Shown here piece by piece: positions 9,269 through 17,617 of a DNA stretch of 33,102 nucleotides. Origin of the DNA: an uncultured Pseudomonadota bacterium (lineage in GTDB: Bacteria; Pseudomonadota; Gammaproteobacteria; Burkholderiales; Methylophilaceae); assembly GCA_903833595.1 (NCBI GenBank), contig CAILFU010000032.1, positions 1-33,102 on the forward strand. Direction: 5' to 3'. The notes beneath the pieces are model-generated. The model saw only the letters and a program-made list of their open reading frames with translations. It was not told the DNA's origin and made no database searches. A program made the position numbers and the translations under genes. Within the stretch, counting starts at the first letter, position 1. Each line of letters begins with the position of its first letter.

Positions 9269-10498
9269 ATGACGCAAGCCTCTTTAGGTGAATCTGTCGT
9301 ACAAAAAATAGTACATGTACAACAAAACAATGGTGTGTCTGCGTCAGCAACACATACCCAGCCACTATGGCTGTTAGCTGAGGTAACTTATCGTTGCCCA
9401 TTGCACTGTGCTTTCTGTTACAACCCTACTGATTATGATAAACATACGCAGAATGAGCTGACGACAGAGCAATGGATTCAAGCATTGCGTGATGCACGTA
9501 AACTAGGCGCCATTCAACTAGGTATATCTGGAGGCGAGCCATTACTCCGAGACGATATTGAAGATATTGTCATTGAAGCTAAAAAGCTAGGCTATTACAG
9601 TAATTTGATAACTTCTGGTGTCGGGTTGACAGAGAAAAGAATTCAAGCTTTTAAAGAAGGTGGTCTAGATCACATTCAGCTTTCTATGCATGATATTACT
9701 GAAGAAATTAATAATTTCATCACGAATACGAAGACTTTTGAGTTGAAGAAAAAAGTGGCAGCAATGATTAAAAATCATGGCTACCCTATGGTGCTTAATG
9801 TGGTAATCCATCGTTATAACATTGGCCATATGCGAGAGATTTTAGAGATGGCTGAAGCGCTAGGGGCGGATTATATTGAGTTAGCAAATACACAATATTA
9901 TGGTTGGTCTTTGGTAAATCGTAGTCAATTGATGCCTACTAAGGAGCAAGTTGATGAGGCTGAGGCAATTACTAACGAGTTTAGAGCCAATCCTAACAAT
10001 AAAATGAAAATTTTCTTTGTAGTCCCAGACTATTTTTCAGATCGTCCAAAAAAATGCATGAATGGTTGGGGGGAAGTGTTCATGATAGTGACGGCTAATG
10101 GCGACGTGTTACCATGCCATTCAGCACGATCATTACCTAATATGCAGTTTCCAAACGTGCGTGATAGTGGATTAGAGTATGCTTGGAAAGAGTCTCCCGC
10201 CTTCAATAAATATCGTGGTGACAGTTGGATGAAAGAGCCTTGTCGTAGTTGTTCTGAAAAAGAAAATGACTTGGGTGGCTGTCGTTGCCAAGCATTTTTA
10301 TTATCAGGCGATGCAGATGTGGCTGACCCTGTATGCAGTAAATCTCCATTCCGACATTTGATAGATCAAGCGATTGAAGACTCTAAAAATCCAGTCATGG
10401 TAGCGAAGCCCATTGTGTTTCGTAATGATAAGAACTCTAAAAAAATTATAGCAGGCGAGTTCAATGACCGTGTTGAAAGTTTTCATTCTTTGCCGTAA
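9269..10498 (+). CDS. pqqE: PqqA peptide cyclase PqqE (radical SAM, SPASM)
   Basis: PqqE makes the Glu-Tyr carbon-carbon cross-link in PqqA, the first chemical step to PQQ. The radical SAM cluster motif CPLHCAFC supplies Cys43, Cys47 and Cys50, followed by the SAM-binding GISGGEPLLRDD. The C-terminal SPASM region holds auxiliary cluster cysteines in DVLPCHSARSLPN, EPCRSCSEKENDLGGCRC and DPVCSKSPFRH. At 409 residues it is somewhat longer than many PqqE proteins, mainly through about 30 residues before WLLAEVTYRC. GGAG before ATG 9269 supports the start. It is the last gene of the cassette, ended by a strong terminator; no pqqF or pqqG protease gene follows. Confidence 0.97.
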   Translation: MTQASLGESVVQKIVHVQQNNGVSASATHTQPLWLLAEVTYRCPLHCAFCYNPTDYDKHTQNELTTEQWIQALRDARKLGAIQLGISGGEPLLRDDIEDIVIEAKKLGYYSNLITSGVGLTEKRIQAFKEGGLDHIQLSMHDITEEINNFITNTKTFELKKKVAAMIKNHGYPMVLNVVIHRYNIGHMREILEMAEALGADYIELANTQYYGWSLVNRSQLMPTKEQVDEAEAITNEFRANPNNKMKIFFVVPDYFSDRPKKCMNGWGEVFMIVTANGDVLPCHSARSLPNMQFPNVRDSGLEYAWKESPAFNKYRGDSWMKEPCRSCSEKENDLGGCRCQAFLLSGDADVADPVCSKSPFRHLIDQAIEDSKNPVMVAKPIVFRNDKNSKKIIAGEFNDRVESFHSLP

Positions 10499-10536
10499 TT
10501 AAATCATCATAAATTTGCTATATTATGGTTAAATTG

Positions 10537-10566
10537 AACGCGCTAAGTTTACTTAGCGCGTTTTTT
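10537..10566 (+). terminator. Strong intrinsic terminator after pqqE
   Basis: AACGCGCTAAGT pairs perfectly with ACTTAGCGCGTT around a TTTA-type tetraloop. It is followed by a T-run (10561-10566, then ATTT). It lies 39 bp after the pqqE stop and ends only about 17 bp before the next gene's ATG, so it closes the pqq unit but also sits in the leader of the transporter gene. Confidence 0.92.
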
Positions 10567-10582
10567 ATTTGAGAGTTTTTAG

Positions 10583-11767
10583 ATGGTTAAATCGTCCCCA
10601 TTACTTTTGTCTGTGGTGCTTGCAAGTCTAGCCGCGCTAGCGCCATTTGCAATTGACACTTACCTGCCAGCATTCCCTACCTTAGAAACTGCCTTGCACG
10701 CCACGCCATTGGCGCTACAGCAAAGCCTAACCTTTTATTTATTACCTTATGCCCTGATGACTTTATGGCATGGTGCTATTTCAGATTCTATAGGGCGTAT
10801 TGCCACTATAAAATGGGGCTTAGGCGTTTTTGTATTAGCTTCTATAGGCTGTGCTTTTGCGAAAAATGTTGAGACTCTTTGGTTTTTTCGTGTGTTACAA
10901 GGTCTTTCCGGTGGAGCGGGTAATGTTGTGGCGCGTGCCATGGTGCGTGATTTATTTGAAGGACCGCAGGCGCAACGAGTAATGGCTACTGTACAAATGT
11001 TGTTCGGCATAGCGCCAGCGGTTGCGCCTATTATTGGTGGATTTTTACTTGGAATTCACTGGCAGGCAATTTTTATATTTTTAGCGTTATATTCAGCAGT
11101 GAGCTTGTGGGCTGCTATACGTTACTTGCCGGAAACTATGCCTAAGAGCAAACGTCTACCTTTATCCGCCAAGCAAGTGATAAAAGACTACCGTATTATT
11201 TTTGGAGATAAAGAGTTTAATTATGTAGTGTTTGCATTGGGGGCAAATTTCGCCGGTTTTTTTATCTACGTGCTAGCGAGCCCGGTATTTTTGGTTAAGC
11301 AACTTGGATTAAGCCAACACCAATTTGGCTACATGTTTATTCCAACGGTGTGCGGTATGATTTTAGGGTCATATTTTGCAAAACATGCTGCTGGGAAATA
11401 TTCTAGGCAACTGGTAGTGAAAGTTGCTTTTGCTTGGATGGCGTCTATGGTGGTACTAAATTTAGCGATTTGCTTTATATTGCCAGTACAACCGATTTAT
11501 AACATTTTGCCGATTGCTTTGTTTAATATTGGTATGGCCTTGGCGATGCCAATATTATCTATTGCTGCGCTGGATAGGCATCCGAAAATCCGGGGTACAG
11601 CCGCATCTGGTCAAGCTTTCATACAGATGCTATTGTCAACAGTTTCAGCTGGATTGATTGTACCATTGGTTTGGTATGCCCCATCTGGCTTAGCGCTAGC
11701 TATGATGGGTTACTTAATATTTAGCTGGCTAATGATACGCAGAAGTCGATTGTGGAATGGAAAGTAA
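10583..11767 (+). CDS. Bcr/CflA-type MFS drug efflux transporter
   Basis: A 394-residue inner-membrane protein with about 12 hydrophobic segments, including an N-terminal helix from residue 5 and the family signature FAIDTYLPAFPTLE. The loop motif between helices 2 and 3 is seen as GAISDSIGRIATIKWGL, and RVLQGLSGGAGNVVARAMVRD matches the antiporter region of 12-TM drug/proton antiporters. Bcr/CflA relatives export bicyclomycin, chloramphenicol or sulfonamide-like drugs, or peptides; the substrate here is unknown. The start at 10583 has GAGAG upstream. It follows the pqqE terminator almost directly, so its promoter must lie before or within that hairpin region or it depends on read-through. 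A role in PQQ export is conceivable from position only. Confidence 0.9.
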   Translation: MVKSSPLLLSVVLASLAALAPFAIDTYLPAFPTLETALHATPLALQQSLTFYLLPYALMTLWHGAISDSIGRIATIKWGLGVFVLASIGCAFAKNVETLWFFRVLQGLSGGAGNVVARAMVRDLFEGPQAQRVMATVQMLFGIAPAVAPIIGGFLLGIHWQAIFIFLALYSAVSLWAAIRYLPETMPKSKRLPLSAKQVIKDYRIIFGDKEFNYVVFALGANFAGFFIYVLASPVFLVKQLGLSQHQFGYMFIPTVCGMILGSYFAKHAAGKYSRQLVVKVAFAWMASMVVLNLAICFILPVQPIYNILPIALFNIGMALAMPILSIAALDRHPKIRGTAASGQAFIQMLLSTVSAGLIVPLVWYAPSGLALAMMGYLIFSWLMIRRSRLWNGK

Positions 11768-11779
11768 AGTGTCTGCATG

Positions 11780-11808
11780 TTGTTTGTCAGTATCGCTCGG
11801 TGTATAGT
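11780..11808 (+). promoter_or_regulatory. Candidate sigma70-type promoter for the DUF883 gene cluster
   Basis: TTGTTT (11780-11785) and TATAGT (11803-11808) are separated by 17 bp, in the 147-bp gap before the DUF883 gene. The predicted leader is about 100 nt. The -10 matches consensus at five of six positions and the -35 is weak. Prediction only. Confidence 0.45.
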
Positions 11809-11914
11809 GATTTTTAAGTTGCTTGCTATTGAAATGGTTGGATTTTCTTAAGTTCGTAGCATCACGAGTAATGATTGTTTAAGTTATATGAGCAAATAAT
11901 GGGAGAGTATAAGT

Positions 11915-12229
11915 ATGGAACCGTTATCGGATCAATTGAATGAAGATCAATTAATTAGAGACTTTAAGTCTGTAGTAGCTGATGTAGAAGCGTTACTCAA
12001 GGCTACTGCTAATACGGGTGGTGATAAGTTGGCCGAAGTTCGAGCTAAGGCGGAAACGTCACTTGGTGTAGTTAAGGCGACAATGGGCGATACGCAGGCG
12101 AATCTACTCGCAAAGACTAAGGAGACCGCTAAGGCCGCAGATGATTATGTACAAGAAAATCCTTGGCGCTCAATTGGTTTAGCGGTCAGTGTTGGTCTTG
12201 TTATTGGTTTACTGATAAGTCGACGCTAG
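11915..12229 (+). CDS. DUF883 family (ElaB/YqjD/YgaM-like) membrane-anchored protein
   Basis: A 104-residue protein with a long charged helical part (about 1-80, likely coiled coil) and a C-terminal membrane segment starting at PWRSIGLAVSVG and ending LLISRR. This is the tail-anchored layout of the ElaB/YqjD family. E. coli members are stationary-phase proteins of the inner membrane, and YqjD binds ribosomes. GGGAG upstream of ATG 11915 is a good ribosome binding site. It is followed 10 bp later by a YqjE-like gene and then a YqjK-like gene, the same order as E. coli yqjDEK, which strongly supports the call. Its exact function is unknown. Confidence 0.92.
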   Translation: MEPLSDQLNEDQLIRDFKSVVADVEALLKATANTGGDKLAEVRAKAETSLGVVKATMGDTQANLLAKTKETAKAADDYVQENPWRSIGLAVSVGLVIGLLISRR

Positions 12230-12239
12230 CCGCTCAATT

Positions 12240-12629
12240 ATGTCTGAAAATATTCCCAACCAAGGTAATGGGCTCATGGATTCGCTAGCAGCGCTAGCCA
12301 CCACATTCGTTGCTATCATACATACACGGCTTGAACTTTTATCTACAGATATAGAAGAGGAGCGAGAACATGTCCTATCGCTCGTTAAGCTGTCACTCAT
12401 TGCGCTATTTTGTCTGATGCTAGGTATGCTTTTAATCGCAGTTTTATTGATAGTGGCTTTATGGGATACCTATCGATTAGCTGCAATAGGTTCACTTGCT
12501 AGTTTCTTTATCATTGCAGGCATGATTGCTTGGTATTTGGCTAAGCGTAAAGCTAAAGCAAAGCCTAGACTCTTTTTATCTAGCTTGCTGGAATTGCGTA
12601 AAGACCGAGAAAAAATTGATTCACGCTAA
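12240..12629 (+). CDS. YqjE-like phage-holin superfamily (DUF1469) membrane protein
   Basis: A 129-residue protein with an amphipathic N-terminal part (about 12-48) followed by two adjacent membrane helices (about 50-74 and 79-101) and a basic tail ending in LRKDREKIDSR. This is the DUF1469/YqjE architecture. The superfamily name refers to a holin-like topology; no lytic role is implied here because no phage genes are present. It sits between the DUF883 and YqjK-like genes with 10 and 18 bp gaps, so a single operon is likely. The molecular role is unknown. Confidence 0.88.
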   Translation: MSENIPNQGNGLMDSLAALATTFVAIIHTRLELLSTDIEEEREHVLSLVKLSLIALFCLMLGMLLIAVLLIVALWDTYRLAAIGSLASFFIIAGMIAWYLAKRKAKAKPRLFLSSLLELRKDREKIDSR

Positions 12630-12647
12630 AGCGGTAGTACAAACAAT

Positions 12648-12938
12648 ATGAATCAGAACCTACTTAAACTAGCTAAACGACGTGCAAATTTAGTTAAAAA
12701 AGCGGAAGCACAAAGATTAGCAGTCTCACAAAGTCTTGATGTATGGCGAAAACCCTTATCGGTGGCGGATCATGGGTTAAATGTCTTGCGCTATCTTAGA
12801 AGCCATCCATTCATGATGGCGGGTGGTGGTACGGCTTTGCTTTCAATATTTCGACCTAATGGGTTTGGTAAGTGGGTTCAACGAGGTTGGCTGGCTTGGC
12901 AGATACTGAGGAAGCTTAACGGTAAATCAAAGCCTTAA
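12648..12938 (+). CDS. YqjK-like family protein
   Basis: A small basic protein of 96 residues. It has an N-terminal helical region rich in Lys, Arg and Ala (KLAKRRANLVKKAEAQRLAV), then SHPFMMAGGGTALLSIFRP and a WLAWQILRKL tail. These match YqjK-like proteins, found with YqjD and YqjE. It may associate with the membrane through the glycine-rich hydrophobic stretch near residues 54-67, but that is only a short segment. The family has no established function. Its place third in the cluster is the best support for the assignment. Confidence 0.8.
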   Translation: MNQNLLKLAKRRANLVKKAEAQRLAVSQSLDVWRKPLSVADHGLNVLRYLRSHPFMMAGGGTALLSIFRPNGFGKWVQRGWLAWQILRKLNGKSKP

Positions 12939-13022
12939 GGAGCCATTATTTTAATGTATAAGTTTCAATAAAAACAATGCTAAAAAGTGAATAAGGAGTC
13001 GGTAAGCACCGGCAGTTAATGT

Positions 13023-14093
13023 ATGAATGAACAAAAAACTAAGCATGTAAGTAAGGCTTTTGATAATGACTGGGGGTCTAGAAATCACGTGCAAACGCTA
13101 GTGATGATGATGGCAACAGTCTTGGGTATTTATTTATGTTACAAAATGGCAGTGCCATTTTTGGCAGTGTTAGTTTGGGCATTGACTCTTGCAGTTTTGT
13201 TTAGTCCGTGGCAAAAATGGCTTGAGTCAAAGTTAAAATCCCCCAGTTTGGCAGCGTCTATTGCAGTTGTGTTGATTGGTTTAATTGTAGTTATTCCAAC
13301 AGTTTTTGTTGGGCAGCAATTACTGTTGCAGGCAGTAAAAGGTACTCAGCTAATTGAAGCTAAGCTAGCTTCTGCGGAGTGGCAGCGTACATTAGAGGCG
13401 CAACCACAATTAGCGCCAATATTAGATAAAATCGAACAGAAGTTAGATTTTACCGGCGCGGTAAAAACTTTCACGCTATGGTTAGATGCTAGTGCAGGAG
13501 ATATTGTAAAAGCCTCAGTAGTTCAATTGTTGGGATTATGTTTAATTTTCTACGTGCTTTTTTTCTTCCTTCGTGATCGTCATTTAATTCTTAATTCCAT
13601 ATTGTCTCTGTCGCCGCTTTCGCAATCTGAGATGGTTGGTTTGTATGGACGTATAGGAGATACCATTCATGCAACAGTTTACGGTACGTTTGCCGTAGCA
13701 TCGGTACAAGGATTTCTAGGGGGATTGATGTTCTGGTGGTTAGATTTACCTGCGCCGTTACTTTGGGGTTTAATCATGGGATTGCTAGCGGTGGTGCCTA
13801 TGCTAGGTGCTTTTATTATTTGGGCGCCTGCGGCAGTTTTTCTGGCATTTGATGGAGATTGGCAGAGCGCATTAATACTTACGTTATGGGGCATGTTGGT
13901 TGTTGGCACTATAGATAATTTACTCCGGCCAATTTTAGTGGGGAATCGACTTAGGCTGCATACCGTTCTTACTTTTTTATCTGTCGTGGGTGGATTACTT
14001 ATCTTTGGTGGTGCCGGTTTAATTTTAGGCCCAGTAACGCTAGTAGTTACTATAGCGCTCTTGGAAATATGGGCAAGTCGAAACTCGGCTTAA
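13023..14093 (+). CDS. AI-2E family transporter (PerM/YdiK/TqsA-like)
   Basis: A 356-residue polytopic membrane protein with hydrophobic hairpins at about residues 25-60 and 70-92, a soluble loop (about 95-155), then several helices. The family motif GLLAVVPMLGAFIIWAPAA and the late VGTIDNLLRPILVGNRLRLH are visible, typical of the AI-2E (DUF20) superfamily. Members have been linked to autoinducer-2 export, Na+/H+ antiport or general membrane functions; the substrate here is unknown. It lies 84 bp after the YqjK-like gene; a GGAG at about 12995 is too far from ATG 13023, so the ribosome binding site is poor. The family label is secure, the function is not. Confidence 0.88.
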   Translation: MNEQKTKHVSKAFDNDWGSRNHVQTLVMMMATVLGIYLCYKMAVPFLAVLVWALTLAVLFSPWQKWLESKLKSPSLAASIAVVLIGLIVVIPTVFVGQQLLLQAVKGTQLIEAKLASAEWQRTLEAQPQLAPILDKIEQKLDFTGAVKTFTLWLDASAGDIVKASVVQLLGLCLIFYVLFFFLRDRHLILNSILSLSPLSQSEMVGLYGRIGDTIHATVYGTFAVASVQGFLGGLMFWWLDLPAPLLWGLIMGLLAVVPMLGAFIIWAPAAVFLAFDGDWQSALILTLWGMLVVGTIDNLLRPILVGNRLRLHTVLTFLSVVGGLLIFGGAGLILGPVTLVVTIALLEIWASRNSA

Positions 14094-14188
14094 ATTTCAA
14101 GGTTAAGATTGTGTTGTGAATAGCCAAGGTCAATGTTGATTTGGCTTCATTAGTTAATCTAATAACTTTATTGCAAAAATCTCATTTA

Positions 14189-14226
14189 ATCATTGCCGCA
14201 TTGATATATATCAATGCGGCAATGAT
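14189..14226. promoter_or_regulatory. Perfect 38-bp palindrome centred on an FNR/ANR box
   Basis: The left arm atcattgccgcattgatat is exactly mirrored by the right arm, with no spacer. Its centre (14201-14214) reads TTGAT-ATAT-ATCAA, a perfect match to the FNR consensus TTGATnnnnATCAA. No T-run follows on either strand, so it is not a classical intrinsic terminator. It lies about 220 bp before nuoA. FNR and ArcA control nuo in E. coli, so oxygen-responsive control of nuo is a reasonable inference; a hairpin role at the 3' end of the upstream transcript is the alternative. Confidence 0.65.
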
Positions 14227-14304
14227 ATGTTCGAAGTAAAATGCATCCGGCATGCGATTGGATGATTGATTATAATTGTTGGTAATTTAGTTGAGGGCTT
14301 GTAG

Positions 14305-14331
14305 TTGGGCCTGCTGGTATTGAGTTATAAT
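14305..14331 (+). promoter_or_regulatory. Candidate nuo operon promoter
   Basis: A perfect TATAAT -10 (14326-14331) has a weak TTGGGC at 14305-14310 with a short 15-bp spacer, about 104 bp before the nuoA start. A second TATAAT at 14271-14276 lacks a recognisable -35. Either could drive nuo; a weak -35 fits an activator-dependent or regulated promoter. Confidence 0.35.
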
Positions 14332-14434
14332 TACCCCTACATTAAGTGACAACACTCCCAGTGTTATTGCTAATAAAATCTCTTAGTCAGTTTTTTAGAA
14401 GTTTATGTTTCAGCTAATTGTTTGGGGCTAGTAA

Positions 14435-14791
14435 GTGTTAGAAAATTACTTTCCGATATTGTTGTTTATCCTTGTGGGCTTAGCGGTCGGCGTGGGCCCA
14501 ATTGTATTAGGTTTATTGGTTTCCCCGCATAAGCCAGACTCTGCAAAAAATTCCCCTTATGAATGTGGCTTTGAGGCATTTGAAGATGCGCGTATGAAGT
14601 TTGACGTACGTTATTATCTAGTCGCTATTCTTTTTATTCTTTTTGATTTAGAAATTGCCTTTTTATTCCCATGGGCGGTAGTGCTTCAAGAAGTTGGTCT
14701 ATTTGGCTTTATTGTCATGATGATTTTTCTGGGTGTGCTCGTTATCGGATTTATTTATGAGTGGATGAAGGGTGCGCTAGAGTGGGATTAA
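14435..14791 (+). CDS. nuoA: NADH-quinone oxidoreductase subunit A
   Basis: A small membrane subunit of complex I at the junction of the quinone-binding and proton-pumping parts. The 118 residues hold three membrane helices (about 6-28, 64-84, 90-110). The conserved loop [26 protein letters not shown] and the following [15 protein letters not shown] are family hallmarks. Translation begins at a GTG: the only nearby in-frame ATG upstream (14405) runs into a TAG, and a GGGG lies about eight bases before the GTG. It is the first gene of a complete 14-gene operon; nuoB starts 7 bp later. Confidence 0.97.
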   Translation: MLENYFPILLFILVGLAVGVGPIVLGLLVSPHKPDSAKNSPYECGFEAFEDARMKFDVRYYLVAILFILFDLEIAFLFPWAVVLQEVGLFGFIVMMIFLGVLVIGFIYEWMKGALEWD

Positions 14792-14798
14792 TCTTGTC

Positions 14799-15275
14799 AT
14801 GAGTATTGAAGGTATTTTAGAAAAAGGCTTCGTGACGACAACACTCGATACCGTGATTAATTACACGCGTACGGGTTCGATGTGGCCAATGACTTTTGGT
14901 TTAGCCTGTTGTGCTGTCGAGATGATGCATGCAGGGGCTTCTCGTTATGACTTAGATCGCTTTGGCATTGTGTTTCGTGGCAGCCCACGCCAGTCAGATG
15001 TGATGATAGTAGCGGGTACTTTAGTCAATAAAATGGCGCCAGCATTACGTAAAGTGTATGACCAGATGGCTGAGCCGCGTTGGGTAATTTCTATGGGCTC
15101 TTGTGCTAATGGTGGTGGGTACTATCACTACTCTTATTCTGTTGTTCGCGGATGTGATCGTATCATCCCCGTTGATGTCTATATTCCAGGATGTCCACCT
15201 ACTGCTGAGGCCTTGTTATACGGCCTTATTCAGCTGCAAAATAAAATTAAACGTACTAATACGATAGCTAGATAG
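14799..15275 (+). CDS. nuoB: NADH-quinone oxidoreductase subunit B
   Basis: This peripheral-arm subunit carries the terminal [4Fe-4S] cluster N2 that passes electrons to quinone. The four ligands are Cys37 and Cys38 ([10 protein letters not shown]), Cys102 (GSCANGGG) and Cys132 ([12 protein letters not shown]). The adjacent double cysteine is the N2 signature. At 158 residues it is a normal length. It starts 7 bp after nuoA and ends 19 bp before nuoC. All key residues are intact, so this is expected to be a working complex I. Confidence 0.98.
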   Translation: MSIEGILEKGFVTTTLDTVINYTRTGSMWPMTFGLACCAVEMMHAGASRYDLDRFGIVFRGSPRQSDVMIVAGTLVNKMAPALRKVYDQMAEPRWVISMGSCANGGGYYHYSYSVVRGCDRIIPVDVYIPGCPPTAEALLYGLIQLQNKIKRTNTIAR

Positions 15276-15294
15276 TAAGAATATAAAGAAGATT

Positions 15295-15891
15295 ATGTCA
15301 GCTAAATTAGATCAACTACTAAAAGATTTGCAAGCCGCACTCGGTGATAAAATTACCAAGCATATTCTTGCATTGGGTGAGATAACAATTGAATGTCAAG
15401 CCTCTGATTATTTGGCAGTATGTCAAATATTACGTGATGCACCAACATTAAAGTTTGAGCAGTTGATTGACCTCTCTGGGGTTGATTATCAGACTTATGG
15501 TGATGGCGCTTATGAGGGGATGCGATTCGCAGTTGTTTGCCATTTGTTGTCGGTTAGCTTGAACCATCGTTTACGGTTACGCGTTTTTGCACAAGATGAG
15601 AATTTCCCTATTTTACCGACATTGGTTGAGACTTGGTCTGTTGCTAATTGGTATGAGCGTGAGGCGTTTGACCTGTTTGGCATTATGTTTGAAAATCATC
15701 CAGATCTTCGTCGAATCCTTACTGATTATGGTTTTATTGGTCATCCATTCCGTAAAGATTTCCCAATGATAGGCAATGTTGAAATGCGCTATGATCCAGA
15801 GCAACAACGCGTGATTTATCAGCCTGTGACGATTGAAGAGCGCAATAACGTTCCACGCGTCATTCGCAATAATGGATTCCATCATGGCTGA
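15295..15891 (+). CDS. nuoC: NADH-quinone oxidoreductase subunit C
   Basis: The 30-kDa-type subunit of the complex I connecting arm, with no cofactor of its own. The 198-residue protein ends with the family signature [20 protein letters not shown] followed by [17 protein letters not shown]. It is a separate protein, unlike the nuoC-nuoD fusion of E. coli; separate genes are usual in betaproteobacteria. Its last 8 bases overlap the start of nuoD, so the two are probably translationally coupled. Confidence 0.97.
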   Translation: MSAKLDQLLKDLQAALGDKITKHILALGEITIECQASDYLAVCQILRDAPTLKFEQLIDLSGVDYQTYGDGAYEGMRFAVVCHLLSVSLNHRLRLRVFAQDENFPILPTLVETWSVANWYEREAFDLFGIMFENHPDLRRILTDYGFIGHPFRKDFPMIGNVEMRYDPEQQRVIYQPVTIEERNNVPRVIRNNGFHHG

Positions 15892-17137
15892 GATACGTAA
15901 TTACACTATGAATTTTGGTCCGCAGCATCCCGCGGCTCACGGCGTTTTGCGCTTAGTATTGGAGTTGGATGGTGAAGTGATTGTACGTGCTGATCCGCAC
16001 ATTGGTTTATTGCATCGCGGTACTGAAAAGTTAGCGGAAAATCGTACCTACTTGCAATCAATTCCATATATGGACAGGCTGGATTACGTGTCCATGATGT
16101 CGAATGAGCATGCCTATGTGATGGCTATAGAAAAGATGATGGGTATCGAGGTGCCTATTCGTGCCCAGTATATTCGTGTCATGTTTGATGAAATTACCCG
16201 TGTGCTCAATCATTTGCTCTGGCTTGGCGCGCATGCGCTAGATGTGGGTGCAATGACAGTATTTTTGTACGCGTTCCGTGAACGTGAAGATTTGTTTGAT
16301 TGTTATGAGGCTGTTTCTGGCGCGCGTATGCATGCCGCATATTACCGTCCTGGTGGCGTATATCGCGACTTACCAAACCAGATGCCGCAGTATGATGTTT
16401 CACCATTGCGTAATGCGAAAACAGTTAAAAAACAAAACGAGAATCGCCAAGGTTCATTGTTAGATTTTATTGATGACTTTACGCAGCGCTTTCCCAAGTA
16501 TGTGGATGAGTATGAAACACTATTAACAGATAACCGTATTTGGAAGCAACGTACTGTGGGCATTGGTGTTGTGTCGCCCGAGCGTGCACTAGCATTAGGC
16601 ATGACGGGCCCGATGTTACGTGGCTCAGGTATTGCTTGGGACATTCGTAAAACACAACCTTATGAAGTTTATGCTGACATGGATTTTGATGTGCCCGTTG
16701 GTGTTAATGGCGATTGTTATGATCGTTATTTGATTCGCATGGAAGAATTTAGACAATCTAATCGCATTATTAAGCAGTGTGTGAATTGGTTGCGCAAAAA
16801 TCATGGCCCAGTTATTACCAACGATCACAAAGTGGCGCCGCCTGACCGTGAGGGTATGAAAAGTAACATGGAAGATTTAATCCATCATTTCAAGCTATTT
16901 ACCGAGGGATTCCATGTGCCAGCGGGCGAAGCTTATGCGGCCATCGAACATCCTAAAGGTGAGTTTGGTATTTACATGGTGTCTGATGGTGCGAATAAAC
17001 CTTATCGTCTCAAAATTAGAGCGCCCGGATTTGCACATTTGGCTGCGATTGATGAAATGACTCGTGGACATATGATTGCAGACTTGGTAGCAGTTATTGG
17101 TACACAAGATATTGTATTTGGTGAGATAGATAGATAA
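15884..17137 (+). CDS. nuoD: NADH-quinone oxidoreductase subunit D
   Basis: The 49-kDa-type subunit that with NuoB forms the quinone reduction site. The N-terminus reads [20 protein letters not shown], in which His15 and His19 belong to the quinone-pocket loop. Other conserved parts are [28 protein letters not shown] and the C-terminal DIVFGEIDR. The frame stays open back to 15833, but that would add 17 residues lying inside nuoC. ATG 15884 gives the family N-terminus and has TGGA seven bases upstream. This gives 417 residues, the normal size. Confidence 0.97.
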   Translation: MAEIRNYTMNFGPQHPAAHGVLRLVLELDGEVIVRADPHIGLLHRGTEKLAENRTYLQSIPYMDRLDYVSMMSNEHAYVMAIEKMMGIEVPIRAQYIRVMFDEITRVLNHLLWLGAHALDVGAMTVFLYAFREREDLFDCYEAVSGARMHAAYYRPGGVYRDLPNQMPQYDVSPLRNAKTVKKQNENRQGSLLDFIDDFTQRFPKYVDEYETLLTDNRIWKQRTVGIGVVSPERALALGMTGPMLRGSGIAWDIRKTQPYEVYADMDFDVPVGVNGDCYDRYLIRMEEFRQSNRIIKQCVNWLRKNHGPVITNDHKVAPPDREGMKSNMEDLIHHFKLFTEGFHVPAGEAYAAIEHPKGEFGIYMVSDGANKPYRLKIRAPGFAHLAAIDEMTRGHMIADLVAVIGTQDIVFGEIDR

Positions 17138-17140
17138 AAA

Positions 17141-17617
17141 ATGTTAAGCCCACAGTCCATTGAAAAAATTGAATACGAGCTGACGAAATATCCAGCTAAT
17201 CAACGCCAAGCTGCTGTTATGAGTGCATTGCGCATAGTTCAAACTGAGCGTGGCTGGTTGTCTCAAGAAAGTATTTCTGAGGTCGCGCAATATCTAGGTA
17301 TGCCAGAGATTGCAGCAATGGAAGTGGCTACTTTTTACAATATGTATGATTTAGCGCCAGTTGGAAAACATAAAATCACCGTTTGTACAAATATTTCTTG
17401 CATGTTGCGTGATAGCGATGTCATTGTTGATCATTTGAAAGAGAAATTAGGGGTAGGATTTAACGAAGTGACGCCGGATGGTCAATTTTGTCTAAAAGAA
17501 GGCGAATGTATGGGATGTTGTGGTGGCGCACCATTGCTTCATGTGAACAATACGGAAATGCACGAATTCTTGACGACTGAAAAAGTCGATGCAATTTTGG
17601 AAGCGTTGAAAAAATGA
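17141..17617 (+). CDS. nuoE: NADH-quinone oxidoreductase subunit E
   Basis: The 24-kDa-type subunit of the NADH dehydrogenase module, holding the [2Fe-2S] cluster N1a. The thioredoxin-like ligands are Cys82 and Cys87 (VCTNISC) and Cys123 and Cys127 (ECMGCC). An extra Cys126 directly precedes the last ligand. At 158 residues it is typical. It starts 3 bp after nuoD and its TGA overlaps the nuoF ATG in an ATGA arrangement, indicating coupled translation of the E-F pair. Confidence 0.97.
   Translation: MLSPQSIEKIEYELTKYPANQRQAAVMSALRIVQTERGWLSQESISEVAQYLGMPEIAAMEVATFYNMYDLAPVGKHKITVCTNISCMLRDSDVIVDHLKEKLGVGFNEVTPDGQFCLKEGECMGCCGGAPLLHVNNTEMHEFLTTEKVDAILEALKK

Larger units (their letters stand above)
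14094..14434. other. 341-bp regulatory gap upstream of the nuo operon
   Basis: No gene was found on either strand. It holds an imperfect hairpin without a T-run (AGCCAA pairing with TTGGCT, 14122-14146) just after the AI-2E gene. A perfect 38-bp palindrome with an FNR-type box follows (14189-14226). Two TATAAT hexamers occur at 14271-14276 and 14326-14331, and a small hairpin AACACT-ccc-AGTGTT at 14351-14365 would lie in the nuo leader. Confidence 0.8.

Noticed and set aside
12240-12629. Holin-like protein as evidence for a prophage
   Set aside because: No phage genes are nearby and the order matches the yqjDEK-type chromosomal cluster.
12955-12972. A five-codon ATG frame before the AI-2E gene
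   Set aside because: Too short, with no recognised peptide; probably chance, although GGAG lies upstream.
15833-15883. Longer N-terminus for NuoD
   Set aside because: It would lie wholly within nuoC and precede the conserved family N-terminus; ATG 15884 fits better.
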